In this document: piece by piece, positions 20,094-29,859 of the stretch
Position numbering within the stretch: position 1 is the first letter of the stretch
Layout: each line of letters begins with the position of its first letter
Assembly (NCBI GenBank): GCA_016187835.1
Contig: JACPIY010000023.1
Coordinates: forward strand, 1-36,751
Reading direction: 5' to 3'
Origin: Deltaproteobacteria bacterium
Lineage (GTDB): Bacteria > Desulfobacterota_D > UBA1144 > Nemesobacterales > CSP1-2
Length of the DNA stretch: 36,751 nucleotides
Made by a program: the position numbers and the translations under genes
The notes under the pieces: generated by a model
What the model was told of the DNA's origin: nothing
The model's database searches: none
Seen by the model: only the letters and a program-made list of their open reading frames with translations

Positions 20094-20906
20094 TTATAAT
20101 CTATGTTCCTCACAGAGCTTTCCTTCAAGCTGAGTTTTTAGAACCTCCTCTTGCCAGTGTGAGTTAAAAAGACAGCAGGTCGGATTAACGCAAAAAGGAT
20201 CCCCGGTAAGCTCATAAAAAATGGCTTGAAGTGCATAGGCTCTTAGAATCTCAGTAATTCTCTCATCGTCGTATTCGATGAATTTCCCTTTATACATAAT
20301 ATCAAGTTCTCTGATGTCTTTTCCGCTCCTGATAAAACCTGCTTTTACCCAGTAGTACTCTTTTGGCTTTGCAGGAGCCTCCACTATTCCCGAAGTCGAA
20401 ATTAAAGAAGGAAGCCCAGTAAGTACTACCCTCGCATGGTATCTTCTCTTTTCAAATGTTACGAAAAGCCTGCTAGTAAAAATTATGTGGATAAATCCGC
20501 TCCTGAAGTTATTAGGAAACTTCTCTGCCATAATTTTATAAAGAACCCTCTGGAGCCATAGGCCATCATAGAGTACTCCAATGGAGCTTGCTTTTCCTCT
20601 AAGCCTTTCTAGTTCTACATTAATTTCTCCAAAAAATGGCGCACGGATTTCGTCAATCGGTTCGGATATATCCAGAACCCGCATCCCCCCGATTCTACTT
20701 GCCAACTCTAAGGTCTCTTCTTTAGTTGGATCCAAAAATTCCAAGAAATTTCCCCGGTCATGAGCGTTGAGTCCATAATCTTTGAGGTAATCAATTATCT
20801 TTTGAATTGACAAGGATCTTGATGGAAAGTCTGAATAAATAAAGATTTCTTTAATTTGAGGCATGACTAAGATGGGACGACTATATAACTGTAATTGCGA
20901 GCACAT
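20094..20906 (-). CDS. Conserved hypothetical protein, DUF6775-like (putative metallopeptidase family)
   Basis: C-terminal DPFCVNPTCCLFNSHWQEEVLKTQLEGKLCEEH Cys/His pattern; start may be the internal MPQIKEIFIYSDF. Confidence 0.5.
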   Translation of the reverse strand: MCSQLQLYSRPILVMPQIKEIFIYSDFPSRSLSIQKIIDYLKDYGLNAHDRGNFLEFLDPTKEETLELASRIGGMRVLDISEPIDEIRAPFFGEINVELERLRGKASSIGVLYDGLWLQRVLYKIMAEKFPNNFRSGFIHIIFTSRLFVTFEKRRYHARVVLTGLPSLISTSGIVEAPAKPKEYYWVKAGFIRSGKDIRELDIMYKGKFIEYDDERITEILRAYALQAIFYELTGDPFCVNPTCCLFNSHWQEEVLKTQLEGKLCEEHRL

Positions 20907-20945
20907 TCACTTCGCTCGGTCTAAACTCCGCGAAGCAATCTGATA

Positions 20946-20974
20946 TGTCGTTCTGAACGTAGTGAAGAATCTCA
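20946..20974. repeat. Copy of a TCGTTCTGAACGTAGTGAAGAATCTC-type dispersed repeat
   Basis: TGTCGTTCTGAACGTAGTGAAGAATCTCA resembles the GTCATTCTGAGCGAAGCGAAGAATCTC repeat seen across many bacterial genomes. Confidence 0.5.
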
Positions 20975-21051
20975 ATGTCAAGGGATTGCTTAGTCGTTTC
21001 GCTCCTCGCATTTACACATTGTTTAATTAGCAATTTGGGTCGATTCAATTT

Positions 21052-21543
21052 TCACGAAGAAATCTCGGCAATAACTTCTATCTCCACTGGAGCACCGAGT
21101 GGGAGTTCATAAACTCCTACTGCAGCACGGGCGTGTCTGCCCATCTCTCCGAATATTTTGTAAAAAAAGTCTGATGCACCATTTATTACCATTGCCTGCA
21201 TATCAAAACCGGGAGCACTGGAAACGTATCCAGTAACTTTTACTATTCTTGTAATTCTATTTAAAGCACCAAGCTCATTCTTTAATATTGAAACCGAGTT
21301 TATTGCAGCAATTCTTGCCGCTTCCATTCCATCTTCGATCGAGACTTCCGCTCCGACTTTTCCCTTGAATAAAAGCCTCCCTTCTTTTATAGGGAGCTGC
21401 CCTGAGACAAAAATAAGATTTCCGGAAATCACAGCAGCCCTGTAAGAACCCAAAGGTGCCGTGACTTTGGGGATCTCAATTCCCAGCTCTTTCAGCTTTT
21501 TCTCAACCTTTATCGTTTTCTCCTTCGATTTTGAGGGCAACAT
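21052..21543 (-). CDS. RidA family protein
   Basis: KKLKELGIEIPKVTAPLGSYRAAVISGNLIFVSGQLPIKEG; GRHARAAVGVYELPLGAPVEIEVIAEI. Confidence 0.9.
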   Translation of the reverse strand: MLPSKSKEKTIKVEKKLKELGIEIPKVTAPLGSYRAAVISGNLIFVSGQLPIKEGRLLFKGKVGAEVSIEDGMEAARIAAINSVSILKNELGALNRITRIVKVTGYVSSAPGFDMQAMVINGASDFFYKIFGEMGRHARAAVGVYELPLGAPVEIEVIAEISS

Positions 21544-22942
21544 ACACTGTGTTTTTATCTCTTTTTACGAGCAAAAGAGCGCTCTCTCCCCTCTTTGTTG
21601 AATCTATTGCTTTTCTGTATTCATCAAGGTTGGCTATTTGCTTCCTGTTTACCTCAAGAATAATATCTCCCCTACGAAGTCCGGCATCCCAAGCAATGCT
21701 TCCCGGCTGTACGTTTGTTATTATAACCCCCTTGGAATTTTCAAGCTGAAGACGCCTCTGTATTTGAGGATTTATCTCCTGGACGACGAGTCCCATGTTG
21801 CGCTCAATTTCCTGTCCTGAGCCAACGGAAGCTCTGGCAACTTCTTCAGGAAGCTCCCCGAGTTTTATTACTACGGTCTTTTCGTTCCCGTTACTTATGA
21901 ATTTCACTCTCGATTGTGTTCCAGGGGGTGTAATTGCTACCAGCTTTGGAAGCTCAGCCATATCCTTGATCTTATTTGCATTGAATTCAACTATAACATC
22001 TCCCCTTTTTATGCCAGCTTTATCTGCCGGTCCGCCCGGTGTTACGTCTGCCACTAATGCCCCTGTAGGCTCTTTGAATTTCATGCTTTCAGCAATCTCC
22101 GGGGTGATTTGCTGTACCAAAACCCCTAGCCATCCGCGAACGACTTTTCCACTGTTTTTAAGCTGTTCTATGACATTGTTTGTCATGCTGGACGGTATTG
22201 CAAATCCTATCCCCTGACCTCCGGCTATGATTGCGGTATTGACACCTACTACCTCGCCCTTGAGGTTAAAAAGAGGGCCACCGCTGTTTCCTGGATTTAT
22301 AGCGGCGTCTGTCTGGATGAAATCATCATAGGCGCCGAGTCCAAGAGACCTGCCCTTTGCGCTAACGATTCCTGCCGTAACTGTATGTCCTAGTCCAAAT
22401 GGATTTCCTATTGCAACTACCCAGTCTCCTATTTCAAGTGTATCTGAATTCCCAAATGCAATAGCCGGTAGCTTGGTTTTAGGTTCTATCTTGAGAAGCG
22501 CAAGGTCGGTTTTGGCGTCTTTTCCTATAATCTTTGCATTATATTTCTCTCCGTCTTCAAGAATTACGTCAATATCATTGGCTTTCTCGACTACGTGGTT
22601 ATTAGTTATAATGAAGCCGTCTTCGCTTATAATAAATCCCGAACCGAGTCCTCTTTGTCTGAACTCTCCTTGTGGAACGTCTCCGAAAAACCTCTTAAAG
22701 AATTCTTCAAATGGGTCGTTCTCCCCACCTCCAAACGGGGATTCAAAGGGTGCCCCAAAAGGGGAAGTGCTCTTCACGACACTGGTGGTGCTAACATTTA
22801 CTACAGACGGTTTTAGTCTTTTGACAAGCTCAGCTAAGGATGTAAGGTTGTTTGTCTGCGCTGTTCCCTTGCTCGAAAACGTCGAAATAGCGACAAATAA
22901 TCCTAAAAATATAGGAATAAAACTCTTTGTCAGTTTATTCAT
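21503..22942 (-). CDS. degP: DegP/HtrA-type periplasmic serine endoprotease with two PDZ domains
   Basis: GSGFIISEDGFIITNNHVVEKA; DAKTDLALLKIE; TDAAINPGNSGGPLFNLKGEVVGVNTAI; two PDZ domains. Confidence 0.95.
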   Translation of the reverse strand: MNKLTKSFIPIFLGLFVAISTFSSKGTAQTNNLTSLAELVKRLKPSVVNVSTTSVVKSTSPFGAPFESPFGGGENDPFEEFFKRFFGDVPQGEFRQRGLGSGFIISEDGFIITNNHVVEKANDIDVILEDGEKYNAKIIGKDAKTDLALLKIEPKTKLPAIAFGNSDTLEIGDWVVAIGNPFGLGHTVTAGIVSAKGRSLGLGAYDDFIQTDAAINPGNSGGPLFNLKGEVVGVNTAIIAGGQGIGFAIPSSMTNNVIEQLKNSGKVVRGWLGVLVQQITPEIAESMKFKEPTGALVADVTPGGPADKAGIKRGDVIVEFNANKIKDMAELPKLVAITPPGTQSRVKFISNGNEKTVVIKLGELPEEVARASVGSGQEIERNMGLVVQEINPQIQRRLQLENSKGVIITNVQPGSIAWDAGLRRGDIILEVNRKQIANLDEYRKAIDSTKRGESALLLVKRDKNTVYVALKIEGENDKG

Positions 22943-23343
22943 AATATACGGCCTCCTATTAGAAAAATATGATATTGTTAGAACTACCCGATGTCAAGGA
23001 AATACAGAGATGCTGCGAGTACCGCTATAGATCAAAATAAACTGTTACCGAAATGAATGTCATTTTTTAGGGCTGCCGAATCGCTTTTGCACATCATAAA
23101 CCTTTGTAAGCCGTCTATCAATTTCTTGTAGAGGCCTTCTTTAGCCAAGAGAAAATAAGAAGCACATTTAAGATTTTTGGGGCTGGACCGAGTTTTCTAA
23201 ACTCTCCATCTTCGAGACTGGAGGAAATCCTCACTAGAGCGATTTCGGGTGAAACAATCGGTAGAGAAGATGCTCTTTTCCTTGCCGACATAGAAAATAA
23301 CCAGCTCCCGTTTTTACTTGTTGCCGCATCTAAAATCAGGGAA

Positions 23344-24363
23344 ATGGAAAAAGGCAATACAATCACGTTTTCAAAAAACGTATTTATTCCCCTTACACGT
23401 CTCTGCCGCGACCACTGCGGTTATTGCACGTTTAAAATCGAACCTGGAGAAGGAGAGCTTTTTATACCGCCAGAGGAAGTGATAAATACAGCAAGGAATG
23501 GGGCGAGTCTCGGTTGTACCGAGCTGCTTTTTGTAACGGGCGATAAACCTGAACTCAAATACCCAATCTACAGAGATGGCCTCTCAAAGCTTGGTTACGG
23601 TACCACAGCAGAATACCTTACTGCGATGTCCGAAGCCGGGCTTCGGGAAAATATATTTCCCCATACAAATATGGGCGTTGCAAAGTGCGAAGAGCTCGCC
23701 GCGCTGAGGGAAACAAACGCCAGCATGGGGCTTATGCTTGAGACCATAAGTGAAAGACTTCTGAGGAAGGGAGAAGCTCACTACCGCTCTCCCGATAAGG
23801 TGCCAAAACTGAGATTAAGAACAACTGAGTATGCCGGGGAGCTTAGAATTGCTTGGACTTCGGGAATTCTCGTAGGCATAGGAGAAACATTGGAGGAGAG
23901 AATAGATTCCCTTTTTGCCATAAAGAGGCTCTCGGATAAATACGGGCATATTCAAGAGATAATAATTCAAAACTTTAACCCAAAGCAGGGGATAATCATG
24001 GAAAAGCACCTGCCTGCGGGTTTTCTCGATATGATTAAAACCGTAAGCGTTGCTAGGCTTATATTTGGGAAAAGAATGAACATTCAAATTCCACCCAATC
24101 TAAACTCAAAGACCTTTCCTCTTTTCATCTTAGCGGGGGCAAATGACCTTGGGGGGGTCTCTCCAATCACGATTGACTATGTTAATCCTGAGGCTCCCTG
24201 GCCACAGGTGGAGAGGATGGAAAGGTCGCTTGGCGAGCTTGGCTTCACCTTGAAAGAAAGACTCCCCATATATCCTGAATTTATTGGAGAAGAATTTTTG
24301 AGCAACAAGGTTTTGGAACGCGTAAAGGGTTTTGTTGACAGTTCAGGCTATGTGGCGACTTAA
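23344..24363 (+). CDS. cofG: FO synthase subunit CofG (radical SAM)
   Basis: NVFIPLTRLCRDHCGYCTFKIEPG (CxxxCxxC); SMGLMLETISERL; QNFNPKQGIIM; AGANDLGGVSPIT. Start uncertain; homologous-looking frame continues upstream. Confidence 0.9.
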   Translation: MEKGNTITFSKNVFIPLTRLCRDHCGYCTFKIEPGEGELFIPPEEVINTARNGASLGCTELLFVTGDKPELKYPIYRDGLSKLGYGTTAEYLTAMSEAGLRENIFPHTNMGVAKCEELAALRETNASMGLMLETISERLLRKGEAHYRSPDKVPKLRLRTTEYAGELRIAWTSGILVGIGETLEERIDSLFAIKRLSDKYGHIQEIIIQNFNPKQGIIMEKHLPAGFLDMIKTVSVARLIFGKRMNIQIPPNLNSKTFPLFILAGANDLGGVSPITIDYVNPEAPWPQVERMERSLGELGFTLKERLPIYPEFIGEEFLSNKVLERVKGFVDSSGYVAT

Positions 24364-24375
24364 GGAGGTTAAAAG

Positions 24376-25578
24376 ATGGAAGAGTTAAAGGAGATAGTGG
24401 AGAGAATAGAAGAGAATCGAAATCTCGGTCTTGATAAATTGCTTTCAAAAGTAAATGGGAGAACAGCTCAAATAATTAATAATGCTCTCATAGGAGAAGA
24501 GGTTTCCGTAGAGGAAGGAGAACATCTTTTTTATATAAATGACACCGATGAAATATCTCTGCTTGCCATTGCTGCAGACGAGTTAAGAAAGGAAGATGTA
24601 GGAGATGTTATAACTTATGTGATAAACAGAAATATTAATTTTACCAATATCTGTAATACCTGGTGTGGCTTCTGCAATTTCATGGCTCCGGAGGGAGACG
24701 AAAGGGCGTATTTTCTCACTATGGAGGAGATTGCACAAAAGACAATAGAAGCCAGGGAAAACGGTGCTACGGAAGTCTGTATGCAGGGCGGAATGCATCC
24801 CGATATTGACGGCAGATTCTACGTAGAGCTTATAAAGACCGTAAAGAAAGCCGTCCCGGACATGCACACACACTGCTTCTCCCCCTTTGAGATTTACTAC
24901 GGCGCTCATACACTAGACATTAGCGAAGAGGATTTCATCGAGATGCTGAAGGACGCGGGACATAATACCTTCCCAGGCACAGCCGCCGAAGTTCTCGACG
25001 AGGAGGTAAGGAAGGTAATCGCCCCAAGAAAGATTACGACTGATGACTGGATTAGAATTGTTAAAAAAGCCCATAGAGCCGGGATGAGGACAACTTCAAC
25101 CATAATGTACGGTCATGTGGACAAACCCTATCACTGGGCTAGGCATATTGGAGTGCTTAGAGATATCCAGAAGGAGACGGGAGGGTTTACGGAGTTTGTT
25201 CCCCTAAGGTTTATTCCGTGGAATACGAGGCTTTTTAAAAAGTCTAAGGGTAGAGTAATGGCTGGTCCTACGGACCTCGATCAGTTAAAGATGTACGGTG
25301 TATCAAGGCTTATGCTTCGCGGATGGATTAACAATATTCAGGTTTCATGGGTAAAGCAGGGGCCTGAGTTTGCTCAGTTTTCTCTCACCGCTGGGGCAAA
25401 CGATTTTGGCGGAACATTGATGGAAGAGCATATCTCCCGTGCCGCGGGGGCAAATCACGGTCAATATTTCCCACCGGAGGAATTTCGACGCCTTACGAGG
25501 GAGATCGGACGGATATCTGCTGAGAGAACTACTACCTACGGCATAGTTAAGATGTTTGATAAAAATGGAGAGGATTAA
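24376..25578 (+). CDS. cofH: FO synthase subunit CofH (radical SAM)
   Basis: NINFTNICNTWCGFCNFMAPEGDERAYFLTMEEI; ATEVCMQGGMHPDI; HTHCFSPFEIYYGAHTLDIS; strong AAGGAGG RBS. Confidence 0.9.
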   Translation: MEELKEIVERIEENRNLGLDKLLSKVNGRTAQIINNALIGEEVSVEEGEHLFYINDTDEISLLAIAADELRKEDVGDVITYVINRNINFTNICNTWCGFCNFMAPEGDERAYFLTMEEIAQKTIEARENGATEVCMQGGMHPDIDGRFYVELIKTVKKAVPDMHTHCFSPFEIYYGAHTLDISEEDFIEMLKDAGHNTFPGTAAEVLDEEVRKVIAPRKITTDDWIRIVKKAHRAGMRTTSTIMYGHVDKPYHWARHIGVLRDIQKETGGFTEFVPLRFIPWNTRLFKKSKGRVMAGPTDLDQLKMYGVSRLMLRGWINNIQVSWVKQGPEFAQFSLTAGANDFGGTLMEEHISRAAGANHGQYFPPEEFRRLTREIGRISAERTTTYGIVKMFDKNGED

Positions 25579-25815
25579 AATCGTAGGGGTATAAAATTGT
25601 GCGCCTCTATTTCATCTTTTGGCATGAGAAAATACATATAGCCAAAATCTAAAAATTTTTATCTCATAGAAATTCCTTAGAATAATATCGAAGATTTATT
25701 TAGAGCTGAAATCCCAAATCTAATGGGATTTAGAATAAGGGTGCTTAGTTGTAGCGTAATCCTTCAGGATTCCATTTTTTGGAGGCTTATCGTTTTTAAA
25801 ATATAAATTTTGTAA

Positions 25816-25842
25816 TAGCGGGACAGGAATGTCCCGCCTATC
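25816..25842 (+). repeat. Hairpin repeat, copy 1 (TAGCGGGACAGGAATGTCCCGCCTATC)
   Basis: Internal 8-bp stem GCGGGACA/TGTCCCGC; inverted relative to copy 2 at 25862..25888. Confidence 0.8.
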
Positions 25843-25861
25843 CAAGATCCTGAATATAAGC

Positions 25862-25888
25862 GATAGGCGGGATTTTCTAATCCCGCTA
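25862..25888 (-). repeat. Hairpin repeat, copy 2 (GATAGGCGGGATTTTCTAATCCCGCTA)
   Basis: Reverse complement of copy 1 with about 5 mismatches in 27 nt; own stem GCGGGATT/AATCCCGC. Confidence 0.8.
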
Positions 25889-25990
25889 ATTTTAATTAGT
25901 TCCCTTCTCTTGAAAACTTTTAGCCAACTCAAGTTATTAGGCATAGTGAGGTTTTCACTACGCAGTTATACTGAATTAAGTCAACAAACT

Positions 25991-28888
25991 ATGCCTAATG
26001 ATTATTTGTATCGAGACCTCGAAGCTTTTCTCAAAACACAAATAAGCGGGGAGGTTCGCTTTGATACTTTCAGTCGGATTCTTTACAGCACCGACGCCAG
26101 TAATTATCAGATCGAGCCCATTGGTGTGGTTATTCCTCGCATAGTCGAAGATGTATTACGAACCGTAGAAACTGCAGCGCAGTACGGTGTTGCCATTCTT
26201 CCTCGCGGCGGAGGAACAAGCCTTGCCGGTCAAGCTGTAGGTCATGCTTTGGTAATTGATTTTTCTAAATACTTGAACCAAGTTCTGGAATTAAATCTAG
26301 AGGCTCACACAGTTCGAGTTCAACCCGGTATCTACCTGGAACAACTGAATCGCTATCTGAACCCCCACAACTTGATGTTTGGTCCCGACCCGGCTACTGC
26401 CAGAGTGGCAACTGTTGGCGGTGTGATAGGAAACAACGCCACCGGTACGCACTCAATCCTATACGGAATGGCAGGTGATAATCTAAAAGCCGCTCAGGTT
26501 GTCCTTTCAGATAGCAGCTCGATTGAGCTCAGTACCATAGATGAAGCCGACTTTTCCAAGAAAGCTGGTTCAGATTCCGCCGAAGGGAGGCTCTATAAAA
26601 ATCTTCATGAATTGCGTAACTGCTATGCCGAAGCCATTCGTAGAGATTTCCCCAAGAACTGGCGGCGGGCTTCCGGCTATAGCTTGCCATACCTTCTCAA
26701 TAGTCCGTTTAATCCGGCGCAAGTTCTGGCAAGTTCTGAGGGTACGCTGGCAGTGGCAACGGAGTTCACACTTAATTTGGTGCCCCGGCCCTCTCACACC
26801 GGACTGGTTCTTCTCCAGTTTGATGATTTAGTTTCCGCCATGGAAACGGTGCCGATAATTCTAGAACGAAACCCCTCAGCGGTGGAATTAATTGATAGAA
26901 TGCTAATCAATCTTACAAGAGAACATCACGGCTATGCTCCAATGCTCTCATTCGTAGAAGGAAACCCTGCGGCTATTTTAGCCGTTGAATTTTACGGAGA
27001 AATTGAAAAAGAAGTGGAACAAAAGACCCGTGATCTGGTTGTTTATCTCAGTGTACGACAAATCCGATGTTCTACATCCTATGCTCTTTCGCCAGAGTCT
27101 CAGGCGAATGTCTGGGGAGTGCGGAGAGCCGGATTGGGTCTGCTTATGAGCAAGCGTGATGATTACAAACCCATTCCCTGCATTGAGGATGTTTCTGTTC
27201 CGGTGGGCAATCTTTCAAAGTATGTGCGGGATATATTGGATGTAATTAAGCGACTCGGCACTCAGGCCGCTTTTTACGGTCATGCCAGCGCTGGCTGCCT
27301 TCACATTCGACCTCTTGTTAATATGAAGACGGCCCAGGGTGTGACACTTATGCAGGAGCTAACAGAGGAGTCTTTCAAGCTGGCTATAGACTATGGCGGT
27401 GTAATGAGCGGAGAGCATGGAGACGGTTTACAACGCAGTTATATGAATGAAAAGCTCTTTGGCCCTACCCTTTACCAGGCCATGCGTGAGTTGAAATCGG
27501 CCTTTGATCCGAATGGAAGACTTAATCCTGGTAAAGTCGTAGATGCACCTGCACCTGATCAAAACCTACGTTACAACACAAACTACAAACCAATAGAAAT
27601 TACTACATATTTAGATTGGTCAGCAGACAGGGGATTTGCACAAGCGGTGGAAATGTGCAATGGTCAAGGCCTATGCCGAAAACTCGGCGAAGGCATCATG
27701 TGTCCTTCATATATAGCAACCCACGACGAAATGGACACAACCAGGGCCCGAGCCAATGCGCTTCGTGCAGTTCTTTCAGGGAGGTTGCCCAAAGAAGCAT
27801 TAACAAGTGATGAAATGTATAAGGTATATGACCTTTGTCTTGCGTGTAAAGGCTGTAAAAGAGAATGTCCTTCCAGCGTTGACGTAGCTAAGATGAAGAT
27901 AGAGTTTTTGGCTCATTATCACGCAGCTCACGGAATAACTATGCGCGATCGGATGTTCGGCTTTATTCACGAGATTAGCCGTATCTCCTCTACTGTTGCA
28001 CCTTTTGCCAACTTCTTGCTCGATAACACAGTATCACGCTGGTTTCTGGGCAAGATGAGAATTCATCCAAACCGCTCTTTACCTAGTTTTGCTCACAAAA
28101 CTTTCACCGACTGGTTTTACAATCGCCAACCAACCAATCGCAAAACTCTAAGTGATAAAAAAGTGGTTTATTTCCATGACACATGGACAACCTTTTATTA
28201 TCCTGAAGTCGGGCAAGCCGCCGTGAAGTTGCTTGAGACAGCCGGATTTGAAGTAATATTAGTCTCCAATCGTGTGTGCTGCGGTCGTCCGATGCTTAGT
28301 AAAGGAATAGCAGATTCTGCCCGTTCTCGTGCCATTAGAAACGTAACTTTACTTGCACAGTATGCTCGCCGTGGGATACCGGTTATTGGAACTGAGCCAA
28401 GTTGTATTCTAGCTTTTCGCGATGAATATCAAGACCTTTTGCCGGGTAATGCCGATGCCAAAATTGTAGCCGAGAACTCATTTTTATTAGAAGAGTTTCT
28501 TCTCAAGTTGCAGAAAACAGGGAAACTAAACATCGCTTGGCAATCTTTTGGTACTCAAGTTCTTTTCCACGGTCACTGCCATCAAAGAGTTATTGTTGGG
28601 AATGAACCTTCTGTCGAAATTCTTCGTCTATCAGGCTGTTTCGTTAAAGAGAGTGGCGCCGGCTGTTGTGGGATGGCGGGGAGTTTTGGATATGAAGCGG
28701 AGCATTATGAAATCTCAAAGGCTATTGGTGAGGATCGTCTTTTCCCTTCGGTAAGGCAAGCATCACCGGAAACAGTAATTGCTGTATCAGGGGTTTCCTG
28801 TCGTCAACAGATCGAGCACTTCACAGGCAGACGAACAAAGCACATAGCTGAAGTGCTTGCGGGTCAAATTAGTGAGGATGTCCAGTAA
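25991..28888 (+). CDS. FAD-linked oxidase / 4Fe-4S / CCG-domain fusion dehydrogenase (GlcD-GlcF or YdiJ type)
   Basis: ILPRGGGTSLAGQAVG, GGVIGNNATGTHSILYG (FAD_binding_4); SGEHGDGLQRS; CLACKGCKRECPSSVDVAKMK; CCGRPMLSKG and GAGCCGMAGSFGYE (CCG). ATG at 25991 preferred over 25829. Confidence 0.9.
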   Translation: MPNDYLYRDLEAFLKTQISGEVRFDTFSRILYSTDASNYQIEPIGVVIPRIVEDVLRTVETAAQYGVAILPRGGGTSLAGQAVGHALVIDFSKYLNQVLELNLEAHTVRVQPGIYLEQLNRYLNPHNLMFGPDPATARVATVGGVIGNNATGTHSILYGMAGDNLKAAQVVLSDSSSIELSTIDEADFSKKAGSDSAEGRLYKNLHELRNCYAEAIRRDFPKNWRRASGYSLPYLLNSPFNPAQVLASSEGTLAVATEFTLNLVPRPSHTGLVLLQFDDLVSAMETVPIILERNPSAVELIDRMLINLTREHHGYAPMLSFVEGNPAAILAVEFYGEIEKEVEQKTRDLVVYLSVRQIRCSTSYALSPESQANVWGVRRAGLGLLMSKRDDYKPIPCIEDVSVPVGNLSKYVRDILDVIKRLGTQAAFYGHASAGCLHIRPLVNMKTAQGVTLMQELTEESFKLAIDYGGVMSGEHGDGLQRSYMNEKLFGPTLYQAMRELKSAFDPNGRLNPGKVVDAPAPDQNLRYNTNYKPIEITTYLDWSADRGFAQAVEMCNGQGLCRKLGEGIMCPSYIATHDEMDTTRARANALRAVLSGRLPKEALTSDEMYKVYDLCLACKGCKRECPSSVDVAKMKIEFLAHYHAAHGITMRDRMFGFIHEISRISSTVAPFANFLLDNTVSRWFLGKMRIHPNRSLPSFAHKTFTDWFYNRQPTNRKTLSDKKVVYFHDTWTTFYYPEVGQAAVKLLETAGFEVILVSNRVCCGRPMLSKGIADSARSRAIRNVTLLAQYARRGIPVIGTEPSCILAFRDEYQDLLPGNADAKIVAENSFLLEEFLLKLQKTGKLNIAWQSFGTQVLFHGHCHQRVIVGNEPSVEILRLSGCFVKESGAGCCGMAGSFGYEAEHYEISKAIGEDRLFPSVRQASPETVIAVSGVSCRQQIEHFTGRRTKHIAEVLAGQISEDVQ

Positions 28889-28943
28889 AATAACAAAGCT
28901 ATTAACTTATAAATGTTGCACAGCTTCAACCCTTTTATTACAG

Positions 28944-29021
28944 AACAGATAAGAATGTCTGTTTTATAAATATTGAGATAACAAAAATCATAACTAGGTG
29001 GGTCAGACATTCCTGTCTGCC
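28944..29021. repeat. Pair of related hairpins downstream of the FAD/Fe-S gene
   Basis: AACAGATAAGAATGTCTGTT and CAGACATTCCTGTCTG; the second carries the GACAGGAATGTC core (other strand) also present at 25822-25833. Confidence 0.6.
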
Positions 29022-29050
29022 TTATGAAATTTATTTCTTAAAGCGATATT

Positions 29051-29234
29051 ACTGGAACGAAATTAAAACCCAACTGAGTAAAAGAGCCGGCGAAGGAGCA
29101 GATTTAGATTACTAAAATCGGTCTATTTAAGGGTAGAAAATTTTCTTGTCTTGACATATCTATTCTGAATATTCTAGAATGGAACTAAGACCCAAGCGAG
29201 TAAAAGAGTTCCCAAAGGTGCAATTTTAGTCTAC
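29051..29234 (+). repeat. Imperfect direct repeat, two units about 127 bp apart
   Basis: ACTGGAACGAAATTAAAACCCAACTGAGTAAAAGAG... at 29051 and AATGGAACTAAGACCCAAGCGAGTAAAAGAG... at 29178. Confidence 0.6.
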
Positions 29235-29831
29235 AAATTAATGTTTCTATCCTAATGGAAAAAGTCTTTTCTATCGCTTCTTCCCACACCAAGAGAGATA
29301 AATATTAATAAAGCGGATGTGAGAAAGCGGGTCTAAAAAAAGCTCAGGAGACTGGGTAGAATGCAATGTCAGAGTTGTGGGTTTGAAAATCCGGAGGGGA
29401 TGAATTTTTGTGGCAAGTGCGCCAGCCCACTCAGTCTTCGCTGCCTGCAGTGCGGCTTTGAAAATCTACACGGGTTTGCTTTCTGCGGCAAGTGTGCTGC
29501 TCCTCTAATAGGGCAAACTCTGGTTCCCAAACCCATTCAGACAGATAGGCAGTTGGATAAGCAAGAAGATAAAATTGCGCCCGAGGCCGAGCGCCGCCAG
29601 TTAACGGTAATGTTTTGTGATTTGGTGGGCTCGACAGATCTCTTAGAGCAACTCGATCCCGAAGAGCTTCGAGATGTAGTGCGTGCCTATCAAGAGGTCT
29701 GTGCAAAAGTAATTGACCGCTTTGAGGGATATATTGCACAGTATCTGGGCGACGGTTTGCTGGTCTACTTTGGTTATCCCATTGCTCACGAAGACGATGC
29801 CCAGAGGGCGGTGAGAGCTGGGCTGGAAATT

Positions 29832-29859
29832 GTAGGGGCAGTTCATGAACTGCCCCTAA
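29832..29859. repeat. GTAGGGGCAGTTCATGAACTGCCCCTAA palindrome inside the cyclase frame
   Basis: 26-bp perfect palindrome TAGGGGCAGTTCATGAACTGCCCCTA (29833..29858); encodes GAVHELPL. Confidence 0.9.

Noticed and set aside
21531-22816. Plus-strand ORFs opposite degP
   Set aside because: Shadow ORFs of a well-conserved gene.
25829-25990. N-terminal 54-residue extension of the FAD/Fe-S ORF
   Set aside because: It is a translation of the inverted hairpin repeats; the family N-terminus starts near MPNDYL at 25991.
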